Position numbers and translations under genes: made by a program. From Microbacteriaceae bacterium (GTDB lineage Bacteria > Actinomycetota > Actinomycetes > Actinomycetales > Microbacteriaceae): a DNA stretch of 64,000 nt. Below, one piece after another: positions 8,646 to 17,168 of this stretch. Numbering within the stretch: the stretch's first letter is position 1; each line of letters starts with the position of its first letter. The notes beneath the pieces were generated by a model that was not told where the DNA came from, did not search any database, and worked only from the letters and a program-made list of their open reading frames with translations. The stretch is taken from the NCBI GenBank assembly GCA_947452675.1, contig CANGDL010000003.1, positions 31,409 through 95,408 of the forward strand, given 5' to 3'.

Positions 8646-8915
8646 ATGAAGATTATTGCGGTGTGTGGGATGGGAATTGGCACGTCTGTTTTGCTCAAGA
8701 TGAACGCCGAAAAGGTGCTGCGTCAATTGGGCATCGAGGCAACCGTCGACGCAACCAGCGTAGCCATCGCACGCGAATCTCGCGATGCTCAAATAATTTT
8801 GACTACACCAGACTTGGTTGACCAACTCCAGGGGTTGCCGTCTGAAATTGTGCCAATCGAGCACTTCTTTGATCTTGAAGAGATCACCGAAAAACTATCG
8901 GCGTCGCTACTTTAA
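8646..8915 (+). CDS. PTS EIIB component, ascorbate/lactose type (orphan)
   Basis: An 89-residue EIIB protein beginning MKIIAVCGMGIGTS, where Cys7 is the expected phosphorylated residue in the P-loop-like motif CGMGIGTS. The ATG at 8646 was chosen because the motif normally starts a few residues in. A longer reading from 8586 would overlap the EIIA gene. Phosphate would pass from the EIIA His to this Cys and then to a sugar in an EIIC, which is absent from the window. It ends 15 bases from the convergent mutase gene. Confidence 0.87.
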   Translation: MKIIAVCGMGIGTSVLLKMNAEKVLRQLGIEATVDATSVAIARESRDAQIILTTPDLVDQLQGLPSEIVPIEHFFDLEEITEKLSASLL

Positions 8916-8930
8916 GCACCCTGAAGCGGC

Positions 8931-10595
8931 TCAGCTAAGGATTACTCGCATCGCCGCGTTCAGTGCGGCTAGTTTGGTATGCGCGTCGGCCTTCGTTGAG
9001 CCAATCGCCTGCAGATAGCACTTAAGTTTTGGCTCTGTTCCTGACGGGCGAACAATCACACGGCGCCCATCTGAGAGGTCGAACCTGACTCCATCGGTTG
9101 GCGCGAGGCCATTTCCGCCCAAAGCAAGATCGCGAAACGCGGCATCCACTGAATCAATCTCAGACGGGGTTTGCCCTCGCAGTTTTGCCATCAGGTTGCT
9201 AATCACCGAGAGGTCGGTGACTCGAATTGAAATCTGCCCGGTTGCATAGTGGCCAAAAAGTGACCCGAGGTCATCTAAACGGTCACCAATGGTCTTGCCT
9301 TGCGCTGCCAACCGGTTGGCTAGGTCGGCAATAATCAGTGCCGCCGAAATCCCATCCTTGTCTGGCGTGTGATCGGCATCGACGCAATATCCAAGCGCTT
9401 CCTCGTAACCGAAGATCAGGTCTGGAACTTTTGAAATCCACTTAAATCCGGTCAAGGTTTCACGGAAGCCGAAGCCATAGTGTTCGGCTACCTTGCTGAG
9501 TGCAGAACTGGAGACAATCGAGCAGGCTAGGTTACCTGTGCGTCGATCAGCGACCGCGCGTCTGGCCATTTCATCCCCGAGCAGCAAGCCAACCTCATCG
9601 CCGGTAAGCTGTCGGAATCCGGTTGCCGAAGTCGCATCCTTGATGGCGAGTGCGAGACGGTCGGCATCTGGGTCATTGGCCAGGATGAGGTCGGCATCGC
9701 GTTCGCGACCGGTTTGAAGCGCAAGGTCCATCGCGCCAGGTTCTTCTGGGTTGGGAAATGCGACAGTCGGAAAGTTGCCATCTGGCAAAAGTTGGGCCGT
9801 TACGGTTTCAGGCTTCGCCAACCCCACAGATTCGAATAGCGACTTAAGAGTGCTCCAGCCAACACCGTGCATGGCCGTGTAAACGATGCGAACGTTATCC
9901 CCTTCGATGACCTCGCCGGTCAAGGATGCGGTTTCGGCCACGTATGCCTGGCGCAACTCATCGCCGACTATTTCAAACTTGTCGCTCTTATTAATTTCGA
10001 GGAAAGTCTTGGTCTTTGCGATTTCAGCGATGTGTCCGGCGATGGCCTGGTCGGTAGGCGAGATGATCTGCGAACCACCATTGCTGCCGCCCAGATAAAC
10101 CTTGTAACCGTTATCGCGTGGTGGGTTATGCGAAGCGGTCACCATGATTGCGGCCGAAGTTTTCAGGTGTTTGCCGGCGAATGCCAGCACCGGGGTTGGG
10201 ATAACCCCATCGAAAAGAAAGGCACGGATGCCGGCGCCAGCCAAAATCTGCGCCGAATCGCGAGCAAAGACGGCGCTGTTGATTCTGCCATCGAAGCCGA
10301 TCACTACGCTTGGCGGTTCAACATCCGAGTTAAATTCGGGTTGGCTCAGCAAAAACTTTGCAATACCCGCTGCCGCTTGTCCCACCAAAACACGGTTCAT
10401 TCGGTTCGAGCCAGCACCGAGTTCGCCTCGCAAACCTGCGGTGCCGAACTCGAGACGCCCATCGAAGCGCTCGCTAAGTGCAGCAACATCACGATTGTCG
10501 ATCAGTTGTTCAAGTTCGGCGCGTGTCTCGAGGTCTGGGTCTTGATCTGCCCAGGCGCTCGCTGCCGCAATAAGATCGGCCAGATTTGGACTCAT
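8931..10595 (-). CDS. pmmB: Phospho-sugar mutase, PmmB type (probable phosphopentomutase/phosphoglucomutase)
   Basis: A 554-residue alpha-D-phosphohexomutase. It has the active-site serine loop TASHNP (Ser155), the metal loop DPDADRLA, the sugar-specificity loop GYEEALGY and the C-terminal phosphate loop RPSGTEPK. The neighbour is purine nucleoside phosphorylase, overlapping by 4 bases, the same pairing as pmmB-deoD in Mycobacterium tuberculosis. That context suggests conversion of ribose-1-phosphate to ribose-5-phosphate, although hexose phosphates remain possible. The substrate is inferred; the fold is certain. Confidence 0.93.
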   Translation of the reverse strand: MSPNLADLIAAASAWADQDPDLETRAELEQLIDNRDVAALSERFDGRLEFGTAGLRGELGAGSNRMNRVLVGQAAAGIAKFLLSQPEFNSDVEPPSVVIGFDGRINSAVFARDSAQILAGAGIRAFLFDGVIPTPVLAFAGKHLKTSAAIMVTASHNPPRDNGYKVYLGGSNGGSQIISPTDQAIAGHIAEIAKTKTFLEINKSDKFEIVGDELRQAYVAETASLTGEVIEGDNVRIVYTAMHGVGWSTLKSLFESVGLAKPETVTAQLLPDGNFPTVAFPNPEEPGAMDLALQTGRERDADLILANDPDADRLALAIKDATSATGFRQLTGDEVGLLLGDEMARRAVADRRTGNLACSIVSSSALSKVAEHYGFGFRETLTGFKWISKVPDLIFGYEEALGYCVDADHTPDKDGISAALIIADLANRLAAQGKTIGDRLDDLGSLFGHYATGQISIRVTDLSVISNLMAKLRGQTPSEIDSVDAAFRDLALGGNGLAPTDGVRFDLSDGRRVIVRPSGTEPKLKCYLQAIGSTKADAHTKLAALNAAMRVILS

Positions 10596-11389
10596 AGCTT
10601 CGAGACGATCTCCGCCAAAAGGCCGCTGATGCGCAATTCGGCATCCTTGCCGGCCTGGATGACTTCCTCGTGACTTAGTGGTGTTTTCTGGATGCCCGCG
10701 GCGAGGTTGGTGATTAGCGACAGACCAAGAATCTCCATGCCAGCCTCGCGAGCGGCGATTGCCTCAAGGGCAGTAGACATGCCAACGATGTGACCACCGA
10801 TGTGCTTTGCCATCTGGACTTCGGCCGGGGTCTCATAGTGGGGGCCGCGGAACTGACAGTAGACACCCTCATCCAATGAAGAGTCGACCGTGCGAGCTAT
10901 GGCACGAAGCCGGCTCGAGTAAAGGTCAGTCAGGTCAACAAACTTTGCACCTTCAAGCGGGCTGTCGGCGGTTAGGTTGATGTGGTCGCTAATCAAAACT
11001 GGCGTGCCCGGCTTCCAAGTTTCTTTTATGCCACCGGCACCGTTGGTCAAGATCATGATCTTCGCGCCGGTAGCCGCCGCAGTTCGAACGCCGTGGGCAA
11101 CTTGGCGGACCCCGTGGCCCTCGTAATAGTGACTTCGAGCCCCGAGAATAAGGGCATTCTTGCCGTTTGGCAGCTTGATCGACCTGATGGTTGCCACATG
11201 ACCGGGAACGGCAGGTGGCAAGAATCCGGGAATTTGAGTGGCATCAATGCTGGCCACCGTTTCGCCGATCAGGTCGGCGGCCTTGGCCCATCCAGAGCCT
11301 AGAGTTAGCGCAATATCGTGACTTGGCACGCCCGTCAATTCGGCGATTTTCGCAGCGGCTTCGTTGGCTAGGTGAAACGGATTTGTCAT
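10592..11389 (-). CDS. punA: Purine nucleoside phosphorylase
   Basis: Cleaves inosine and guanosine with phosphate into base plus ribose-1-phosphate. It is 265 residues long and of the trimeric class: LGSGW near residue 30, GARSHYYEGH (phosphate binding), the TNGAGGI loop and TNLAAGI. It is the first gene of a two-gene operon with the mutase. The ATG at 11389 is preceded at 6 bases by TAGACT on the same strand and no ribosome binding site, as in other probable leaderless genes here. It completes the purine half of the salvage pathway. Confidence 0.94.
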   Translation of the reverse strand: MTNPFHLANEAAAKIAELTGVPSHDIALTLGSGWAKAADLIGETVASIDATQIPGFLPPAVPGHVATIRSIKLPNGKNALILGARSHYYEGHGVRQVAHGVRTAAATGAKIMILTNGAGGIKETWKPGTPVLISDHINLTADSPLEGAKFVDLTDLYSSRLRAIARTVDSSLDEGVYCQFRGPHYETPAEVQMAKHIGGHIVGMSTALEAIAAREAGMEILGLSLITNLAAGIQKTPLSHEEVIQAGKDAELRISGLLAEIVSKL

Positions 11390-11395
11390 GGTTCG

Positions 11396-11401
11396 AGTCT
11401 A
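11396..11401 (-). promoter_or_regulatory. Leaderless-type -10 element of punA
   Basis: TAGACT on the minus strand ends 6 bases before the punA ATG, too close for a ribosome binding site. It supports both the start choice and leaderless transcription. Confidence 0.55.
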
Positions 11402-11420
11402 CGACTGGCAGAATAAAAGG

Positions 11421-12839
11421 GTGAGCACAGAAAAGACTAAGAAGCACCACATTGTTATCATCGGCGGCGGCCCTGGCGGATACGAGGCGGCACTAGCTGG
11501 AATCCAGCTTGGTGCAGACGTAACCCTGATCGAAAGAAACGGAATCGGTGGCGCTGCGGTGCTCACCGATGTGGTCCCATCCAAGACCTTGATCGCAACG
11601 GCAGAGGCTGCACAGCGCGTTGCTCACGCAACCACACTCGGTGTGAAATTCTCATTCGCCGGCCAGGCGGTAAAGCCAAAAATCGAAATCGACTTGGCTC
11701 AGGTTAACCGTCGTTTGCTCGACCTTGCCGAAGAATCTTCTTCGGACATGCTTGAAACCCTGGTCAAAGAAGGCGTCCGCGTCATCCACGGTTCGGGCAA
11801 GCTAGACGGCAACCACCACGTCATCGCAACACCTGCCGACGGCGGCAAGCCAGAAAAGATGGAAGCAAAGACCATCATCATCGCCGTGGGTGCACACCCT
11901 CGCCAGCTGCCAGATGCCAAGCCAGACGGCGACCGAATCTTGACATGGACGCAGCTGTATAACTTGGATGAACTTCCAGAGCACATGATCGTGGTCGGTT
12001 CGGGTGTCACCGGTGCCGAGTTCGCTTCCGCCTACCGCGGTCTTGGCAGCGAGGTTTCGCTGATCTCGAGTCGTGACAAGGTCTTGCCTGGCAATGACCA
12101 AGATGCGGCCGACCTCATCGAGCGCGTGTTTCGCAGCAACGGAATCAATATTCACTCGAACACTCGTGCCGACAAGGTAGTCAACACCGGCTCCGGCGTC
12201 GAGGTCACCCTTGCCGACGGCACCGTAATCAAGGGTTCGCACTGTCTAATGGCAGTTGGCGCCATCCCGAACACCGAGGGACTTGGGCTTGAAGAGGCAG
12301 GCGTGCTTTTGACCGAATCCGGTCACGTTCAGGTGAACAAGGTTGCTCGAACCTCACGCGCCAACGTTTACGCGGTCGGCGACTGCACCACGTTCTTGCC
12401 ACTTGCTTCGGTAAGCGCGATGCAGGGTCGCACGGCAGTCTTCCACACCATGGGTGATGTGGCTGTGCCAACCGAACTTCGAAATGTTGCCTCAAACGTT
12501 TTCACCTCTCCTGAGATTGCCTCGGTTGGCTGGATGGAGAAGGACATCAAGGATGGCAAGGTGAATGGTCACGTCGAGATGATCGATCTAACCACTAACC
12601 CTCGCGCCAAGATGCAGGGACTAACCGAGGGTTTCATCAAGTTGATTTGTTCAACCGGCGGCACCGTTATTGGCGGAGTGGTCGCGGCACCGCGCGCTTC
12701 AGACCTCATCTATTCGATCGCCATCGCAATCGAAAACCGTCTTACCGTAGATGAGTTAGCCGGAACCTTTACGGTGTATCCATCGCTCTCCGGATCAATC
12801 AGCGATGCTGCCCGTGCATTGCACAGCCCGCTGAACTAG
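11421..12839 (+). CDS. lpdA: LpdA-type NAD(P)H-quinone dehydrogenase (flavoprotein lacking the redox disulfide)
   Basis: A 472-residue flavoprotein of the lipoamide dehydrogenase fold, with FAD motif GGGPGGYEAA near the N-terminus, an NAD(P) motif GSGVTGAEFAS mid-protein and an AVGDCT FAD segment. The CxxxxC active-site disulfide is missing: the aligned positions are Ala46 and Val51 in GGAAVLTDVVPSK. The usual C-terminal His-Glu pair is replaced by VYPSLSGS. This matches the LpdA/Rv3303c group, which reduces quinones rather than lipoamide, and the neighbouring punA-pmmB agrees. GTG at 11421 is preferred over an ATG at 11388, which would overlap punA. Confidence 0.88.
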   Translation: MSTEKTKKHHIVIIGGGPGGYEAALAGIQLGADVTLIERNGIGGAAVLTDVVPSKTLIATAEAAQRVAHATTLGVKFSFAGQAVKPKIEIDLAQVNRRLLDLAEESSSDMLETLVKEGVRVIHGSGKLDGNHHVIATPADGGKPEKMEAKTIIIAVGAHPRQLPDAKPDGDRILTWTQLYNLDELPEHMIVVGSGVTGAEFASAYRGLGSEVSLISSRDKVLPGNDQDAADLIERVFRSNGINIHSNTRADKVVNTGSGVEVTLADGTVIKGSHCLMAVGAIPNTEGLGLEEAGVLLTESGHVQVNKVARTSRANVYAVGDCTTFLPLASVSAMQGRTAVFHTMGDVAVPTELRNVASNVFTSPEIASVGWMEKDIKDGKVNGHVEMIDLTTNPRAKMQGLTEGFIKLICSTGGTVIGGVVAAPRASDLIYSIAIAIENRLTVDELAGTFTVYPSLSGSISDAARALHSPLN

Positions 12840-12858
12840 CTCAACGGAACTTAAAAAA

Positions 12859-12892
12859 GAGACCTCCTTCGGGAGGTCTCGTTTTTGTTTTT
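12859..12892 (+). terminator. Intrinsic terminator after lpdA
   Basis: GAGACCTCC (12859-12867) pairs with GGAGGTCTC (12872-12880) around a stable TTCG loop, followed by GTTTTTGTTTTT. This is a textbook terminator closing lpdA and marking the left edge of the accessory island. Confidence 0.95.
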
Positions 12893-12900
12893 GGCGCCTT

Positions 12901-12939
12901 TCGGACAATTTTGGACAATCTTCGGACAAATTCGTACAG
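12901..12939 (+). promoter_or_regulatory. Phased direct repeats upstream of the DUF2599 gene
   Basis: GGACAA occurs at 12903, 12913 and 12924, with a degenerate GTACAG at 12934. The spacing of 10, 11 and 10 bases puts all copies on one face of the helix, as for OmpR-type or other direct-repeat-binding regulators. The array starts just after the lpdA terminator, about 140 bases before the secreted-protein gene. Confidence 0.45.
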
Positions 12940-13042
12940 ACTTCTGCTTTACAGGGGAATTGGGTGGTTTCACATTGGTACGTTCGCACGCATGGGCAAT
13001 CAAATGGTTGTTCTAACATAGGAATACTCCATGGGGGAGAAA

Positions 13043-14107
13043 ATGCGAAAAAATAGAAAAGTTGCTGTTTTCGATGGCGCTAGTTACGGGTGCAATAGGT
13101 GCGGGGGTGGTGCCGGTTCAAGCTGCGGATCTGCAGGACCGCGATGTCTGGGGAATTCTGAACAACGTGGCTAATAAATCCAGTTCGCAATCAACGGCGA
13201 TTTTGAGTGAGGTAGCCAACGCATCGCCAGATGCGTCTGGTGTTATGAAGTTTGCCCAAAAGGTAAACGATATAGCTATCAAGATTTCACCAAGATCTAG
13301 CGAAGCCCTCGAAATCCAATCTCCGCTTGGCCACCTTGCTATGCAGCTACCCTTTTCAAAAATTGCTAGTAAGGCGCGGGTTGTCTCAAACGGAATTGTC
13401 GCGTTTGACAACAACAACGGAAGTTCGTCTGTTATGTGGTCAAGAACGACGGGTCTTTGCAGGTAACAACCATCATTCAAGCGGCAACCGCACCAACCCG
13501 GTTCGACTATCAATTCCAATTAGATGGCACCGCGAAGATTATTAAATACGGGGCGGGCCTAGTGCTTTTCAATGACGGGAAGTTTGCAGGAGCGGTTGCT
13601 CCGGCCTGGGCAATAGACGCAGAGGGTAAAAATGTCCCAACGCATTATGAAGTCTCCGGGGCCACAATCACACAAGTAGTAGACCATCAGAGTGCCAATT
13701 TCACTTATCCCGTTGTTGCTGATCCATGGCTTGGGGTGAATCTGTTTAGCTCTATTTATATTGCACCTTGGACCACAGGAGGCCTTCCGGTGGTGAATCT
13801 CAACTTGTCACCCTGGGGTTGGCTTGTCTATACCGGTGTCGCCCAGGGCGGACTCCCGTTGAGTTTTGGTGCAGGTCAGGCTATTTTGGACACGGCTGGT
13901 TGGGATGAAGCCTGGGGTAAGGGTGGCTCAATTCGAGCCGCGCTCGATAAGCCAAGTCAACGACAGCAATTTTCTTGCCACGCATTGGGGGCAATTGCAG
14001 CCGGTGAGTGGAACCTAGAAAAGTTTCGCCCCAATCGACTCAACGGAGACTGGGCAGTCGGTGTCGCGGTACATCATTGTAACTGGACGACTGCTGATCG
14101 CTACTAG
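13043..14107 (+). pseudogene. Secreted DUF2599-domain protein, disrupted by two compensating frameshifts
   Basis: The natural start is the ATG at 13043 behind a GGGGGAG site, giving MRKNRK, a signal peptide n-region. The matching hydrophobic core and AxA site (MALVTGAIGAG ... VQAADLQD) continue one frame over from about 13062. That frame runs to a TAA at 13464-13466. From about 13436 the protein resumes in the original frame (KNDGSLQVTTIIQ) to 14107. The C-terminus (GWDEAW, LDKPSQRQQFSCH, WNLEKFRP, CNWTTADRY) matches DUF2599, found in secreted actinobacterial proteins of unknown function. The shifts (+1 then -1) cancel. They may be real decay, phase variation, or base errors; the first lies in a run of six A. 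Confidence 0.62.
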
Positions 14108-14119
14108 GAGAAAGCTGCT

Positions 14120-14539
14120 ATGACTTCGAAAACAAGCACTGCCGCTCCATCGAAAACAAAACGGCGCGCCATTTGGTCGGGGGCAAGCCTTATCGTTGTA
14201 GCAATCCTCGGTCTTGCCATTTGGCCTCTCATCGGGGGTCCTGCCATTTTCGAATCGCGCACAATTTCCGAACTCATGAAAAGCGCCAAATTCATCCACC
14301 CTGTTGAAGACACAGTGCACGTATGTCGTGACTTTGGCTGTGTCGAAGGATGGAAATCGAGCGTTGGCAACTTTCTAAGGTTCAAGAGCACCGGTCAGGC
14401 TCAATACTGGGAAACGATTCTAGGCGACGGTTGCAGGCGCGATGGCGAGATTTTGGTTGATTTCAGTGCCTTGAATTTGGGAATCAATCAAAAGAAAGAT
14501 GCCGTTGACGTACTTTTTTCAAGAAAAGATTGGTACTAG
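14120..14539 (+). CDS. Unrecognised membrane-anchored protein
   Basis: 139 residues, not recognised. A basic N-terminus (KTKRRAIW) leads into one hydrophobic segment at about residues 20-40, with no lipobox or clear signal peptidase site, so it is probably a single-pass protein with its C-terminal domain outside. That domain contains three cysteines (VCRDFGC and GDGC) that could form a disulfide. AGGAGAA lies 10 bases before the ATG and 12 bases separate it from the DUF2599 gene, so the two are probably co-transcribed. A terminator follows at 14549. The function may relate to the secreted neighbour. Confidence 0.75.
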   Translation: MTSKTSTAAPSKTKRRAIWSGASLIVVAILGLAIWPLIGGPAIFESRTISELMKSAKFIHPVEDTVHVCRDFGCVEGWKSSVGNFLRFKSTGQAQYWETILGDGCRRDGEILVDFSALNLGINQKKDAVDVLFSRKDWY

Positions 14540-14548
14540 GAACAAAAG

Positions 14549-14576
14549 AAATGGCCGCCCAACTGGGTGGCCATTT
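14549..14576. terminator. Bidirectional terminator between convergent genes
   Basis: AAATGGCCGCCC (14549-14560) pairs with GGGTGGCCATTT (14565-14576) with one G-U pair and a four-base loop. It sits between the membrane-anchored gene and accA3, with A-rich sequence on its left that becomes T-rich on the other strand. Confidence 0.75.
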
Positions 14577-14594
14577 CGCATAACTGAGGGAGTC

Positions 14595-16373
14595 TTACTC
14601 GAGTTCGAGCAACACGGTTCCGGCAGGAACAGTCTCGCCAACCACAGCCGAAATCGACTTGATAGTTCCGGCCTTGTGAGCGTTCATCGGTTGTTCCATT
14701 TTCATCGCTTCGAGCACGATAACTAGGTCTCCTTCGGCGACAGTGTCACCAACTGAAACGGCTACCTTGACCACGGTTGATTGCATTGGTGCCTTCAATG
14801 CATTGCCGCTTGAGGTTGGGCCAGATGCGGTTCCGTGTGACGCACGCTTAGGAGCGTGAGCAACCGGTCCTGCAGCAGCGCCGCCGCTGAGCAGGCGTTT
14901 TGGTAGCGAAACTTCGATGCGCTTGCCATCTACTTCGACAACAACATTGTTGCGCTCAGCCGGCTCTGAACCCTGCTCGGCTACTCCCGACCAAGCCGGG
15001 ATGTCGTTGACAAACTCCGTTTCAATCCAGCGAGTGTAAATGCCGAACTTGTTGGTGTTGTGGTCACCGATGAAAGCCGGGTCGTTGACGATCTTGCGGT
15101 GGAAAGGAAGCACGGTAGGAAGACCGGCTACTTCCATCTCGGCAAGAGCGCGACGTGAGCGAGCTAAGGCTTCTTCTCGAGTTGCGCCTGTCACGATGAG
15201 CTTTGCAACCATCGAGTCGAACGAACCCGAGATGACGTCGCCCGACTCAACACCGGTGTCTACTCGTACTCCAGGGCCAGAAGGCGCCTTGAAAACGTGA
15301 ACCGGTCCGGGTGCCGGCATGAAGTTGCGCCCGGCATCTTCACCATTGATGCGGAACTCGAACGAGTGTCCCTTGACCTGTGGGTCTGGATAATCCAGAA
15401 CGCCACCCTCGGCAAGACGGAACTGCTCACGAACCAGGTCGATGCCGGTGACTTCTTCGGAGACCGGGTGCTCGACCTGAAGGCGAGTGTTTACTTCTAG
15501 GAAGGAGATGGTGCCATCCTGGGCAACGAGGAACTCACAGGTTCCAGCGCCTTGGTAGCCAACCTCTTTCAAGATTGCCTTGGATGACTCGTAGAGGCGG
15601 CGAACCTGGTCTTCAGTCAAGAACGGGGCCGGAGCTTCTTCAACAAGCTTTTGGTGGCGACGCTGCAGCGAACAGTCGCGGGTCGAGACAACGACGACGT
15701 TGCCGTAAGCGTCGGCAAGACACTGAGTCTCAACGTGACGTGGTTTCTCAAGGTACTTCTCAACGAAGCATTCGCCACGACCGAAGGCTGCAATGGCCTC
15801 GCGGGTTGCTGATTCGAAAAGTTCGGCAACTTCTTCAACCTTGTAAGCCACCTTGATACCGCGGCCACCGCCACCGAATGCCGCCTTGATGGCAACCGGA
15901 AGGCCGTGAACAGCAACGAAATCTAGAACCTCGGCTGCGCCAGAAACTGGATCCAGCGTGCCTGGAGCCAACGGTGCACCAGCACGCTCCGCCACGTGGC
16001 GTGCCGAAACCTTGTCGCCAAGCTGCTCGATTGCCTTCGGCGATGGGCCAATCCAAATCAAACCCGCTTCGATGACCTTCGAGGCAAACTCGGCGTTCTC
16101 AGCCAAAAAGCCATAGCCAGGGTGGACTGCGTCTGCACCCGACTTCTTTGCTACGCCAAGAATTTTGTCGATAACTAGGTAGGTCTCAGGGCCGGTGGTG
16201 CCGTGCAGCGCATAAGCCTCATCGGCTAGCTTTACGTGCATCGCATCGCGATCCTGGTCGGCATAAACGGCGACCGATAGAATTCCGGCATCCTTGGCTG
16301 CGCGCGCAATTCGAACGGCAATTTCGCCGCGGTTTGCGATTAGTACCTTGGTGATTTTCTTAGACGTAGTCAT
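14595..16373 (-). CDS. accA3: Acyl-CoA carboxylase alpha subunit (biotin carboxylase plus biotin carrier)
   Basis: A 592-residue cytoplasmic protein that carboxylates its own biotin with ATP and bicarbonate, then donates CO2 to acyl-CoA through the beta subunit. It has an N-terminal biotin carboxylase domain ([13 protein letters not shown], then the glycine-rich [11 protein letters not shown] loop near residue 165, and [10 protein letters not shown]). A C-terminal biotinyl domain carries EAMKM with the biotinylated Lys558. Length and layout match AccA3. The partners AccD and AccE and the ligase BirA are encoded at 23.3-26.1 kb. The gene neighbours maf, as in mycobacteria. Confidence 0.95.
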   Translation of the reverse strand: MTTSKKITKVLIANRGEIAVRIARAAKDAGILSVAVYADQDRDAMHVKLADEAYALHGTTGPETYLVIDKILGVAKKSGADAVHPGYGFLAENAEFASKVIEAGLIWIGPSPKAIEQLGDKVSARHVAERAGAPLAPGTLDPVSGAAEVLDFVAVHGLPVAIKAAFGGGGRGIKVAYKVEEVAELFESATREAIAAFGRGECFVEKYLEKPRHVETQCLADAYGNVVVVSTRDCSLQRRHQKLVEEAPAPFLTEDQVRRLYESSKAILKEVGYQGAGTCEFLVAQDGTISFLEVNTRLQVEHPVSEEVTGIDLVREQFRLAEGGVLDYPDPQVKGHSFEFRINGEDAGRNFMPAPGPVHVFKAPSGPGVRVDTGVESGDVISGSFDSMVAKLIVTGATREEALARSRRALAEMEVAGLPTVLPFHRKIVNDPAFIGDHNTNKFGIYTRWIETEFVNDIPAWSGVAEQGSEPAERNNVVVEVDGKRIEVSLPKRLLSGGAAAGPVAHAPKRASHGTASGPTSSGNALKAPMQSTVVKVAVSVGDTVAEGDLVIVLEAMKMEQPMNAHKAGTIKSISAVVGETVPAGTVLLELE

Positions 16374-16380
16374 GCTTCCA

Positions 16381-16386
16381 AGCCTA
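16381..16386 (-). promoter_or_regulatory. Leaderless-type -10 element of accA3
   Basis: TAGGCT on the minus strand ends 7 bases before the accA3 ATG at 16373. The intervening GGAAG could alternatively be a poor ribosome site, so leaderless status is less certain than for punA. Confidence 0.42.
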
Positions 16387-16452
16387 TTGACTAACAGGCC
16401 GGTTTTATTGGCTTGAAATCACAAAAAAATCACGAAACTACTGTGAAGACCA

Positions 16453-17094
16453 CTAAATGCGGTTCCAGAGTTCGGTGTATTCCACGCCGAGTGAACGAAC
16501 GAGTTCGCGCAGCGTTGGCAATGACAATCCGATTACGGTGTGAGCGTCGCCTTCGATCGATTTCAAGAATGCTCCGCCGAGACCATCAATGGTGAAAGCT
16601 CCCGCTACCTTGAGTGGCTCGCCTGTTGCCACATAGGCGTCGATTTCACGCTCGGTGAGGTTGGCGAAGTGCACGACCGCAACCGATACACGCCCGACAG
16701 CCGGTGGCGTGACCCCTGGTTGTGGGTTGCGATTGTCGATAACCCAGTGGCCTGAATACAACTTGCCCGATCGACCCCGCATCGCGAGCCAGCGTTCACG
16801 TGCGACTTCCGGTGCGTGTGGCTTACCGAGCGCTTCACCGTCGAATTCCAAGGATGAATCACAGCCGATGATTAGTCCGCCGCGAGCAACAGAGGCGTCA
16901 ATTACAGCCTCGGCCTTGGCTTTCGCGAGAACGTGAACCATCTCCGCCGTGTTTGAGATTAACCCCATGGTGGTGGCGAGTTGAGCAACTGCATCCTCGT
17001 CAACCCCGGGGGCGATAGTGACAGGTTCGATCCCACCAGCGCGGAGCAAGGCAAGGCGGGCGGGTGAGGTGGAGGCGAGAATAAGTTTGGTCAC
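16453..17094 (-). CDS. maf: Maf-family nucleoside triphosphate pyrophosphatase
   Basis: Hydrolyses non-canonical or excess nucleoside triphosphates to monophosphates, a house-cleaning role. It is 213 residues long, starting with the family motif LILASTSPARLALLRAGG. IGCDSSLEFDGEALGKP holds the catalytic aspartate region, and GAFTIDGLGGAFLKSIEGD is conserved. The start is GTG at 17094. It lies upstream of accA3 on the same strand with an 80-base gap, an arrangement shared with mycobacteria. Its 5' end is divergent from the RNA methyltransferase gene. Confidence 0.92.
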   Translation of the reverse strand: MTKLILASTSPARLALLRAGGIEPVTIAPGVDEDAVAQLATTMGLISNTAEMVHVLAKAKAEAVIDASVARGGLIIGCDSSLEFDGEALGKPHAPEVARERWLAMRGRSGKLYSGHWVIDNRNPQPGVTPPAVGRVSVAVVHFANLTEREIDAYVATGEPLKVAGAFTIDGLGGAFLKSIEGDAHTVIGLSLPTLRELVRSLGVEYTELWNRI

Positions 17095-17156
17095 GAGATA
17101 AGTGTTGCAGAAAAGCCAGCCAGAGCCCTTGCCTTTCGGTTGTCTGGTGGGCAGGG

Positions 17157-17162
17157 TAATCT
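17157..17162 (+). promoter_or_regulatory. Leaderless-type -10 element of the RNA methyltransferase gene
   Basis: TAATCT ends 6 bases before the GTG at 17169 and no ribosome binding site is present, matching the leaderless pattern seen elsewhere in the window. Confidence 0.45.
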
Positions 17163-17168
17163 TGCTTG

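Noticed and set aside
9867..10673. Plus-strand open frame of 268 residues antisense to pmmB
   Set aside because: pmmB shows all active-site motifs; the antisense frame has no recognisable features and runs across the pmmB-punA junction.
13062..13466. Independent gene starting at TTG 13062
   Set aside because: The TTG has no ribosome site at a suitable distance and the hydrophobic start fits the signal peptide begun at 13043 in another frame, so a frameshifted single gene explains it better.
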